A stretch of 23,010 bases of DNA from CAZFVY01 sp964522665 (GTDB taxonomy: Bacteria > Verrucomicrobiota > Verrucomicrobiia > Limisphaerales > CAZFVY01), in NCBI GenBank assembly GCA_964522665.1, contig CAZFVY010000110.1:1-23010 (forward strand), in the 5' to 3' direction. The notes beneath the pieces were generated by a model. That model had not been told where the DNA came from. It ran no database searches and was given only the letters and a program-made list of their open reading frames with translations. Both the position numbers and the translations under genes were made by a program. This document shows positions 15,961 through 23,010 of this stretch, one piece after another (the first letter of the stretch is position 1; each line of letters starts with the position of its first letter).

Positions 15961-17075
15961 CGCGGGTCCTTCAATGCCGACGGCCTCGGCCGCGACGAAC
16001 GTGGCTCCTCGGTTAAAGTGCGGATCCATAAAACTCGGACCCAAATTCCTGCTTGATCGCGGAGGTTCGCCCCGCTGGGCTCATAAAATGCGCCGTGGTT
16101 GGCGTGTGCACGCCATTTACCGTTTTCCGTTTGTGGGTAAATCTGCGAGGATTGTATTTCAAACGGTGGGGTGTGAGACAAAGGTTTTAGTCAGAAGGTG
16201 TCGCGCTTTGGCGTGCGGTGTAGGCGGGGGTTTCGTTCGAGTGAACGGCGCTCGCCTTGGCGAGTTGAGCCAGAGGATTATATCCAGAGCCGCGTCAAGA
16301 TGCGGTAATTGAGGACGGAAACCCTCGATTTTCCGCGCTATATGCGATGGAAATCGGTTCCCGCCCCCGGCGCTCAACGCGTTGGCGGGAGCGTTTGACC
16401 AACGAATTTGTTTGTGACGAGGGGAGCCGGGCGGATCGGCGCGGATAATCGGAATACCTTTTTATTTTCAGACACGAGACACGAGTCTGCGTGCCCCCGT
16501 AAGAGTAATCAGCCGGTCAAGGCCCACAGCGAGTGGAGGTTCGCAAGCAATCGGCGGCGGCCACCCCGTGTTTACGGGTATTGACCGCCTCGGGTGGGCC
16601 GTGAGAGCTTTGGCGATCAAGCCGAGTGGCTCCGCCCGAACTGATCGCCCGCGCGACCAACGCGGCCAGAAGTAGGCGCGGCAGTAAATGTTTTCTTTCG
16701 GGTTTCCTCAGAGGGAATTTTGCAATTGGGAAGCGACCAAAAAAGTTTTGCGCGCGAGGCTTGGATTCCGCAAGGATGCCAGCCTGGATTCAGGATTCTC
16801 GGCAGGGCAAAGCGTGGCAGCGTGCTTGCCGACCCACTGGGAATCAGCCGGGAAGAACGGACCGTCCACCGCCACCGACCGGCCTCCAACGCCGCATCAG
16901 CTCCCGCAGCGCCCGCCGTTAAACCGCGGCGTCAACGGACGGTGACGTGCCGGCGTTCGGCTGCCTTCCGACGAAATCACCCGATCACAGCTGAGCCTGA
17001 TTGGCGCAGTCATGCTCACCTGAACGAAAGTTTCCGCTCGCCCTGCGAGACCAGCCGAAAAAGTTCCCCATCCCC
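15961..17075. other. 1.1-kb region without a recognisable gene; scattered hairpins
   Basis: No frame in this stretch shows a recognisable domain, signal peptide or coherent composition, and the short open frames look random. Visible structure includes CGTTC-GAGT-GAACG (16234-16247), CTCGCC-TT-GGCGAG (16251-16264), CGGAAA/TTTCCG (16316-16335) and CCCGCC/GGCGGG (16360-16389) spanning a CAACGCGTTG palindrome. A T-rich run at 16458-16468 is followed by a CAGAC/GTCTG hairpin with a doubled ACACGAG (16469-16489). The last part presumably contains the promoter and leader of the giant FG-GAP gene, but no good promoter or ribosome-binding site stands out. Confidence 0.5.
16517..16604 (+). ncRNA. Compact multi-branched RNA fold, possible regulatory element
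   Basis: TCA-A-GGCCCAC (16517-16527) pairs with GTGGGCC-G-TGA (16594-16604), giving a 7-bp stem plus 3 bp across one mismatch. Inside it, GGCGG (16553-16557) can pair with CCGCC (16585-16589), enclosing CCCGT-GTTT-ACGGG (16565-16578). GAGG (16536-16539) may pair with CCTC (16588-16591) instead. Strand is assigned by the direction of the next gene, which starts 472 bp downstream. It matches no riboswitch class I can name and could be part of a longer RNA. Confidence 0.35.
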
Positions 17076-20000
17076 ATGACCTCGAATCCAAAAGCGACCA
17101 CGAGTTTCCTTAGTCGCGCTTACGCTTCCTTCGCCACCCTCAGCGTCCTGTTCCTCACGGCGCTCGCGCCCGTCGTACTGTCCGCCAACGCGCCTGTGCC
17201 GCCGGTCACTGCGTCGAAGTCGGCGGCGCAAATCGCGCCGGTCGAGTCCGGCGACGACCAGCGGCGGGCGGTTGAAACCGCGTTCCGGCGAGACCGTTCC
17301 GCCGTTACTTTGGCGCCGGACGGTGAGCTGCGCGCGCGCAACGACTCCCAACGGTTGGGCCTAAGCTTCACCCGGGCGAGCGTGGCGGTCACCAATGAAT
17401 TGATCGCGACCCAACTGCGCGTCAAACTTCGCGCCTACGGTTACGGCCCCCAACTGACCCCGGTCGAGGAGGTAACGCCGGTCCGCCTCGCGGACCGGAT
17501 CGAGTTTCAGCGGGGTGAATTGGTGGAGTGGTACCGCAATGACCCCGCTGGCCTGGAACAGGGCTTCACCTTGGCGCAACGGCCCGTCGCCGCGTTGAGT
17601 GGCCAGCCATTGCGGCTGGAGCTGGGCTTTGCGACCGGACTTGAATTGAGAATGGAGCAGGGCGGTCAGACGGCGCGTTTCCTGAACGCGTCGGGTCAGA
17701 CGGTGTTCCGGTTCAATCAGCTCTTGGTGACCGACGCTACCGGGCGACGCTTTCCGGCTTGGATGGAACCCTTGGCCGGGCGGCCCGCGGACGGTGACCT
17801 AGGGTCCGTCGGCTGGATTCCAGAAAAGTCCCCTCCCGAGGTTCGGATCGCTTTGGTGGCAGAGGCTCCAGACGCGGTTTATCCATTAACAATCGACCCG
17901 CTCATCTCCATCGAACAGGCGATCCTGACGCCAACCACGGTGGACGGGTTCGGCGAGTCGGTGGCCATTTCCGGTGATACCGCGGTGGTCGGAGCGCCAA
18001 CCCACGACGTCGGTAGTAACGGCGGCCAGGGCGAAGCCTACGTGTATGTGCGCGGCGGCGCGACTTGGACCCTCCAGGCTACGCTGACCGCGAGCGACGG
18101 CGCGGCCAACGACGGGGCTGGCATTTCGGTGGCGATTATGGGAGATACGGCCGTGGTCGGAGGGCCAGCTCATCGAGTCGGCGCCCATGCGTCTCAAGGC
18201 GCGGCATTTGTGTTTGTGCGTAGCGGCACGAACTGGACCCAACAGGCTACCTTGATTGCGAGCGATGGCGCGGCCAATGACCGATTCGGCGTCTCGGCGT
18301 CGATCTCCGGCGATACGGCGGTGATCGGAGCCAACGCCCATCAGGTCGGCGGCAATACGCTTCAAGGTGAGGCGTATGTCTTCGTGCGCAACGGCACGAC
18401 CTGGACTCAACAAACTACTCTGACCGCGAGCGACGGCGCGGCCAGCGACAATTTCGGCGCTTCGGTGGCGATCTCGATTGATACGGTGGTCGTCGGAGCG
18501 CCCCGTCACCAAGTCGGCGGCAATAACTCTCAAGGCGCGGCGTACGTGTATTTGCGAACTGGCACAAGTTGGACCGAACAGGCCACTCTGACCGCGAGTG
18601 ACGGAGCGACCGAAGACGAATACGGGGTTTCGGTGGCGATCGACGGGGATACGGCGGTGATCGGAGCCTTCCAACACCAGGTCGGGAATAACAATGGTCA
18701 AGGCGAGGCCTACGTCTATCTGCGCAACGGCACGATTTGGACCCAACAAACAACTTTGACCGCGAGTGATGGGGCTGCCGGAGACGGCTTCGGCGTTTCG
18801 GTGGCGATCTCCGGTGATACGGCGGTGGTCGGAATCCTAAATCGCGTGGTCAGCGGCTCCGCGAGTCAGAGCAGGGCGTATGTCTATGTGCGCGCCGGAA
18901 CGACTTGGACCGAACAGGCCGCACCGACCTCGAGCGACCCGGCGACTTATTTCTTCTTCGCCGCCGCGGTGGCGATCGACGGCGGCACCGTGTTGGTCGG
19001 GAACTTCGAGATCGTTTCCGCCGACAGCGCGGGTCAACGCGAGGTGAACGTGTATTTGCGGAATGGGACGACTTGGTCCCGGCAGGCGACCTTGACGGGA
19101 TTGACCGGAGACAGCGGGGCGGCCTTCGACACTTTCGGCTCGTCGGTGGCGATCGCCGGTGATACGGCGGTCGTCGGAGCCACTGGCGGCGAAGGCAGTG
19201 TCTATGTCTATGCGCGCAACGGCACGACTTGGAACCAACAGGCCACTCTTACCCCCAGCGACGGCGCGGCCAATGACAACTTTGGGACTACGGTGGCCAT
19301 CTCCGGTGATACGGTCGTCGTGGGAGCGACACTCAAGCAAGTCGGCCTCAATCTTAGTCAAGGTGAGGCGTACGTGTATGTCCGCAACGGCGCGCTTTGG
19401 ACCCAACAGGCCACTCTGACCGCGAGCGACGGCGTCGCCCAGGACCATTTCGGCGCCTCGGTAGCGATCGACGGTGATACGGCGCTGGTCGGGACACCGA
19501 ACCACAAAGTCGGCGGGAACGCGGCTCAGGGCGCAACGTACGTGTATCTGCGCAACGGCACAAACTGGGCTCTCCAGGCGACCTTGACCGCGAGCGACGG
19601 CGCCACCAACGACAGCTTCGGCGGAGCGGTAGCGATTTCCGGTGAAACGGCAGTGGTGGGAGCCTTCAACCACAAAGTGGGCAGTAACGCGAAACAAGGC
19701 GTGGCGTATGTCTTCCTGCGCAACGGCGCAACTTGGAGCCAGCAGGCTACTTTATCCGCGAACGACGGCGCCGCCGGCGACGAGTTCGGCGTCTCGGTGG
19801 CGCTTTCAGGTGACACCGCGGGGGCTGGAGCTATCGACCACCTGGTCGGCGGCAATGCGAATCAAGGCGCGGCGTATTTGTACGTGCGCAACGGCACGAA
19901 TTGGACCCAACAGGCCGCTCTGACCGCGAGCGATGGCTCCACGAACGACCTCTTCGGCGCCTCGGTTTCGATTTCGGGTGATTCGGCCGTGGTCGGAGCG

Positions 20001-23000
20001 TTCACCCACCGAGTCGGCGCCAATCCCTTTCAAGGCGCGGCGTATTTGTATGTGCGCAATGGCACAAATTGGACCCAACAGGCCACCGTCACCTCTAGCG
20101 ATGGCGCGGCGGACGACTTCTTCGGAATCTCGTCGGCGATCGACGGGGGCACAGTGGTTGTTGGAGCCTACGCAAAGGATGTCGGCGCCAATCTCTTCCA
20201 AGGGGAGGCGTATGTTTTTGGGTTTGGAATCGCGGCAAACGCGATCAATCGACAGGCGCCCAGCGGCGCCGTCACCAGCGCGACCAGTGTGGTTTTCCGT
20301 GCCGCCTTTGGCGCCGACGTAACCGGGGTTGACGCGTCTGATTTTACGGTCACCGCCACCGGCTCAGCCGCGGGCACGGTGGCATCGGTCGCGGCCGTCT
20401 CGGCCAGCGTTTATGACATCACGGTTAATGCCGTCAGCGGTGACGGAACGCTGCGGCTGGATTTGAACAGCAGCGGCACAGGTATCACCGATACCAGCGT
20501 CATTCACCGCGTCATCGTCGGCGGTTTCACGGCTGGCCAGACCTACACGATCGACAACACGGCCCCGGCGGTGTCGATCGGCGCTCTTTCGACCGCGCTC
20601 ACCGTTTTCGGGCCGATCTCCTACCCGGTGACCTACGCGGACGCGAACTTCAGCGGCAGCGCACTGACGACCAGTAGTCTTACGTTGAATTCGACCGGTT
20701 CGGCGTCAGGAACCTTGAGCGTGAGCGGCAGCGGCACGAATTACACCGTCACGATCACCAATATCACCGGCGTCGGAACCCTTGGCGTTTCGATTGCGTC
20801 CGGAACCGCGACCGATTTGGCGGGCAACGGCGCTCCCGCGGCCACGACCACCAACCTCGTCACGATCCTCGCGCCGCTGAACGTGATCCAACAGGCCTCC
20901 GTGGTCTCCAGCGAAGGCTCCGCGAATGATTTCTTCGGGTATAATGTCGCGATCGACGGTGACACCGCGGTGGTCGGCGCCGCGAACAAAAAAATTGGGG
21001 CGAATCAGAGCGCCGGCGAAGTTTATGTCTTTGTCCGCAACGGAACTACGTGGACCCAACAGGCGGCTTTACTCGCCGGCGATGGGGCCAGCAACGATCA
21101 GTTCAGCAACGTCGCGATCTCCGGCGACACACTGGTGGTTGGCGTTTACCAAAAACAGGTGGGCAGCAATCCCGTTCAAGGCCAGGCGTATGTTTATCTG
21201 CGGACCGGTACGAATTGGACGCAGCAGGCGATCCTGACGGCGAGCGACGGGGCGAGCTTCGACCTCTACGGCAGCTCGGTGGCGATCGCGGGCGACACGC
21301 TGGTGATCGGCGCGCCCAAACATCAGGTTGGCGCCAACGCCACCCAAGGCCAAGTCTATGTCTATACCCGCAGCGGCATTTGTTGGGCCGAACAAGCGAA
21401 GCTGACCGCTGACGACGGCGCGGCATCGGATCAGTTCGGCATCTCCGCCTCGATCTCGACCAACACGATCGCCGTCGGCGCGTACGACAAAACCGTCGGC
21501 TCCAATTCAAACCAGGGCAAGGCCTACGTCTTTGTTCGCAACGGTACGACCTGGTCACAACAGGCCGGTCTAACCGCCAGTGACGGCGCCGCCACCGATC
21601 GGTTTGGGGACGCGGTGGCGGTTTCGGGCGACAATCTGTTGATCGGCGCGTGGGAACACACGTTCGGCACAAATACGCACCAAGGCGCCGCCTACGTCTT
21701 CGCCCGCAGTGGAACCAACTGGACCCAGCAGAGCAGTCTGGCCGCCGGCGATGGCGGCGCGAACGACCAGTTTGGGATGTCGCTCGCGCTGGATGGGGAC
21801 ACCGCGATCGTCGGCGCGACGGGGCACGTCGTCGGCGCGAATAGTGGTCAAGGCGCCACTTACGTCTTCGTCCGGAATGGTTCGACCTGGGTGGAGGAAG
21901 CCATGCTCACCGCGAGCGACGGCGGCGCGAATGACCGCTATGGCGACGCGACGGCGATCTCCGGGGACATTATGCTGGTCGGCGCCTTCCAACATCTCGT
22001 GGGCACCAACGTTGACCAGGGAGCGGCGTATATCTACGTGGTAAACCCTGGTCCGAGCGTTACCTCGATCAATCGGCTAAACCCGGCCAGCGCGGTAACA
22101 CGCGCCGCCAGCGTGGTCTTTCAGGTTAGCTTCACCGCCAACGTGACTGGCGTTGACCTCTCCGACTTCACGCTCACGACGACCGGGACGGCTTCCGGCG
22201 TTCTGGCTTCCGTCTCCACCGTGGACGCCGCGACCTACAACGTCACGGTTAACTCGGTCGCCGGCGACGGAACACTGCGCCTGGACCTTAACGCGACCGG
22301 CGCCGGCATCGCGGACACCACCCCCAGCCTCAGTCCGATCACGGGCGGCTTTGTCGCCGGGCAGACTTACACTATCGACCACACCAACCCGGCGCTGACG
22401 ATCGGCGCGCCATCGGCCACCCTCACAAACGTCGGTCCGGTGACCTACACGGTGACCTACGCGGACGCGAATTTTAACATTGCCAATCTCGCTCTCAGTG
22501 ATCTTACGCTCAATGCGACGGGCACGGCCACCGGGTCGCTGGCGATCAGCGGGGTCGGGACGAACCGCATCGTCACCATTTCCAATATTACCGGGGACGG
22601 CACGCTGGGCATCTCGATCGACGCGGACACAGCCATCGATCAAGCCGGGAATTTCGCGCCGGCCGCCGGCCCGAGCACGACCTTCACGGTCGATAACACC
22701 GCTCCCGCGGTCACCATCAGCGCACCCTCCGTCACCGGCACTCTGGCCGGACCGGTGACCTACACGGTGAGCTACGCGGACCCTAATTTTAGCGCCAGCA
22801 CGTTGAGCGTTCCCGACATCACGCTAGTGCCCACTGGCACGGCGACCGGGACCATTGGCTTAAGCGGCAGCGGCACGAACTACACGGTTACGATTTCGAG
22901 CATTACCGGCCTCGGAACGCTGGGCATCGCCATCGCGGCCGGGACCGCCACCGATACCGTGGGCAATTCGTCGTTGGCGGCCGGACCGAGCGCGGTTTTT

Positions 23001-23010
23001 GGCGTGGGCG
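17076..23010 (+). CDS. Giant secreted FG-GAP_2 repeat / Ig-like surface protein (3' end outside window)
   Basis: The frame from ATG 17076 stays open to the window end, giving at least 1978 residues; I read it codon by codon and found no stop. An N-terminal hydrophobic segment (about 15-36, ending VVLSANA) is a likely signal peptide. Residues about 40-288 form a domain (YGYGPQLTPVEEV, RGELVEWYRNDPAGLEQGFT, YPLTIDPLI) that I recognise as a usual front end of FG-GAP proteins. Residues 290-1050 hold 14 repeats of about 56 residues (DxFGxSVAISGDTAVVGA...QGxAYVYVRNGTTWTQQATLTASDGA). Residues 1052-1270 are Ig-like. Residues 1271-1655 hold 7 more FG-GAP_2 repeats, and further Ig-like modules follow to the edge. 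The role is probably cell-surface or extracellular adhesion/binding; no enzyme motif is seen. There is no Shine-Dalgarno before the start. Confidence 0.9.
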   Translation, partial: MTSNPKATTSFLSRAYASFATLSVLFLTALAPVVLSANAPVPPVTASKSAAQIAPVESGDDQRRAVETAFRRDRSAVTLAPDGELRARNDSQRLGLSFTRASVAVTNELIATQLRVKLRAYGYGPQLTPVEEVTPVRLADRIEFQRGELVEWYRNDPAGLEQGFTLAQRPVAALSGQPLRLELGFATGLELRMEQGGQTARFLNASGQTVFRFNQLLVTDATGRRFPAWMEPLAGRPADGDLGSVGWIPEKSPPEVRIALVAEAPDAVYPLTIDPLISIEQAILTPTTVDGFGESVAISGDTAVVGAPTHDVGSNGGQGEAYVYVRGGATWTLQATLTASDGAANDGAGISVAIMGDTAVVGGPAHRVGAHASQGAAFVFVRSGTNWTQQATLIASDGAANDRFGVSASISGDTAVIGANAHQVGGNTLQGEAYVFVRNGTTWTQQTTLTASDGAASDNFGASVAISIDTVVVGAPRHQVGGNNSQGAAYVYLRTGTSWTEQATLTASDGATEDEYGVSVAIDGDTAVIGAFQHQVGNNNGQGEAYVYLRNGTIWTQQTTLTASDGAAGDGFGVSVAISGDTAVVGILNRVVSGSASQSRAYVYVRAGTTWTEQAAPTSSDPATYFFFAAAVAIDGGTVLVGNFEIVSADSAGQREVNVYLRNGTTWSRQATLTGLTGDSGAAFDTFGSSVAIAGDTAVVGATGGEGSVYVYARNGTTWNQQATLTPSDGAANDNFGTTVAISGDTVVVGATLKQVGLNLSQGEAYVYVRNGALWTQQATLTASDGVAQDHFGASVAIDGDTALVGTPNHKVGGNAAQGATYVYLRNGTNWALQATLTASDGATNDSFGGAVAISGETAVVGAFNHKVGSNAKQGVAYVFLRNGATWSQQATLSANDGAAGDEFGVSVALSGDTAGAGAIDHLVGGNANQGAAYLYVRNGTNWTQQAALTASDGSTNDLFGASVSISGDSAVVGAFTHRVGANPFQGAAYLYVRNGTNWTQQATVTSSDGAADDFFGISSAIDGGTVVVGAYAKDVGANLFQGEAYVFGFGIAANAINRQAPSGAVTSATSVVFRAAFGADVTGVDASDFTVTATGSAAGTVASVAAVSASVYDITVNAVSGDGTLRLDLNSSGTGITDTSVIHRVIVGGFTAGQTYTIDNTAPAVSIGALSTALTVFGPISYPVTYADANFSGSALTTSSLTLNSTGSASGTLSVSGSGTNYTVTITNITGVGTLGVSIASGTATDLAGNGAPAATTTNLVTILAPLNVIQQASVVSSEGSANDFFGYNVAIDGDTAVVGAANKKIGANQSAGEVYVFVRNGTTWTQQAALLAGDGASNDQFSNVAISGDTLVVGVYQKQVGSNPVQGQAYVYLRTGTNWTQQAILTASDGASFDLYGSSVAIAGDTLVIGAPKHQVGANATQGQVYVYTRSGICWAEQAKLTADDGAASDQFGISASISTNTIAVGAYDKTVGSNSNQGKAYVFVRNGTTWSQQAGLTASDGAATDRFGDAVAVSGDNLLIGAWEHTFGTNTHQGAAYVFARSGTNWTQQSSLAAGDGGANDQFGMSLALDGDTAIVGATGHVVGANSGQGATYVFVRNGSTWVEEAMLTASDGGANDRYGDATAISGDIMLVGAFQHLVGTNVDQGAAYIYVVNPGPSVTSINRLNPASAVTRAASVVFQVSFTANVTGVDLSDFTLTTTGTASGVLASVSTVDAATYNVTVNSVAGDGTLRLDLNATGAGIADTTPSLSPITGGFVAGQTYTIDHTNPALTIGAPSATLTNVGPVTYTVTYADANFNIANLALSDLTLNATGTATGSLAISGVGTNRIVTISNITGDGTLGISIDADTAIDQAGNFAPAAGPSTTFTVDNTAPAVTISAPSVTGTLAGPVTYTVSYADPNFSASTLSVPDITLVPTGTATGTIGLSGSGTNYTVTISSITGLGTLGIAIAAGTATDTVGNSSLAAGPSAVFGVG
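17943..20226 (+). repeat. FG-GAP_2 repeat block 1 (14 units of about 168 bp)
   Basis: In-frame tandem units encode DxFGxSVAISGDTAVVGAxxHxVGxNxxQGxAYVYVRNGTxWTQQATLTASDGAAN. Most units are 56 codons. Units 6-8 (about 18783-19260) are eroded: unit 6 loses the HxVG loop, unit 7 keeps only SVAIxG-like and YLRNGTTW parts, and unit 8 is short by about 7 codons. Confidence 0.88.
20229..20880 (+). repeat. Ig-like module pair between the two FG-GAP blocks
   Basis: This segment encodes a first module (AINRQAPSGAVTSATSVVF ... GDGTLRLDLNSSGTGI ... GGFTAGQTYTIDNTAP) and a second (PISYPVTYADANFSG ... GSGTNYTVTITNITGVGTLGVSI). Both recur almost in the same words after block 2, so the larger unit of FG-GAP block plus Ig pair is itself repeated. 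Confidence 0.8.
20886..22040 (+). repeat. FG-GAP_2 repeat block 2 (7 units)
   Basis: Seven in-frame units follow the same pattern as block 1 but are more divergent from each other (for example DQFSNVAISGDTLVVG, DLYGSSVAIAGDTLVIGA, DRYGDATAISGDIMLVGA). It starts with a half unit, VIQQASVVSSEGSAN, and ends at AAYIYV. Confidence 0.85.
22041..23010 (+). repeat. Second Ig-like module array, continuing past the window
   Basis: The first module (SINRLNPASAVTRAASVVF ... GDGTLRLDLNATGAGI ... GGFVAGQTYTIDHTNP) parallels the one at 20229. At least two copies of a VTYTVTYADxNF ... GTLGISI module of roughly 85-90 residues follow. Each copy ends near a TFTVDNTAPAVTI-like linker. Confidence 0.8.

Noticed and set aside
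15396..16312. Short plus-strand frames at 15396-15602, 15666-16016 and 15821-16312
   Set aside because: No recognisable domain or credible start context. They lie across stable stem-loops and the terminator, which better explain the sequence.
16617..16945. Overlapping 85-98 codon frames on both strands
   Set aside because: Several frames are open at once in GC-rich sequence, with no conserved motif or signal in any of them.
17886..21995. Long minus-strand frames with their own repeats (for example 17886-18749, 18837-19697, 21570-21995)
   Set aside because: They are mirror images of the FG-GAP array. Their repeat period matches the plus-strand units and they lack signal peptides or known domains. 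The plus frame is continuous through all of them.

Overview
This window of high-GC DNA most likely comes from a member of the Verrucomicrobiota, plausibly the Pedosphaera/Limisphaera side of the phylum. The evidence is indirect. There are two tandem pseudopilin-like proteins with the FTL(V/I)ELLVV leader and the H-X9-DG motif. There is a secreted repeat protein ending in an 'LSWP...LQS...LYRL' module, a giant FG-GAP_2/Ig-like surface protein, and weak or absent Shine-Dalgarno sequences before most starts. No rRNA, tRNA, transposase, integrase or CRISPR array was seen.

Left part, plus strand (1-11138). The window opens inside the 3' end of a secreted beta-propeller-like repeat gene, which is followed by a stem-loop. 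Three large genes come next. The first (777-5171) is a 1464-residue glycogen-debranching fusion that joins a GH13 amylase/glucanotransferase half to a GDE_N+GDE_C amylo-1,6-glucosidase half. The second (5307-6734) is a TolC-type outer-membrane channel protein with no pump genes beside it. The third (7002-11138) is a membrane hybrid histidine kinase with MASE1, CHASE, two PAS domains, HisKA, HATPase, REC and HPt.

Middle part, minus strand (14784 down to 11193). Four envelope genes lie in one direction with gaps of 62, 61 and 10 bp. In transcription order they are a small lipoprotein with a SecD P1-head-like domain, an M23 metallopeptidase with a long unrecognised C-terminal part, and two paralogous H-X9-DG pseudopilins. 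They look like one transcription unit, converging on the kinase gene. A 35-residue very basic protein is encoded divergently from the lipoprotein at 14830-14937.

Non-coding part (14938-17075). About 2.1 kb carries no convincing protein gene. It starts with an AT-rich spot holding a palindrome and three DnaA-box-like nonamers. A dense run of stem-loops follows, several capped by GNRA tetraloops, and ends at a textbook intrinsic terminator at 15918-15960. I read this as a candidate large structured RNA of roughly 0.85 kb. It matches no RNA family I can name, and it is the most interesting object here. A further 1.1 kb contains more hairpins, including one compact multi-branched fold at 16517-16604.

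Right part (17076 to the end). A single plus-strand reading frame stays open for at least 1978 codons. It encodes a secreted protein with an N-terminal domain, 14 FG-GAP_2 repeats, an Ig-like module, 7 more FG-GAP_2 repeats and further Ig-like modules. The gene runs off the window.
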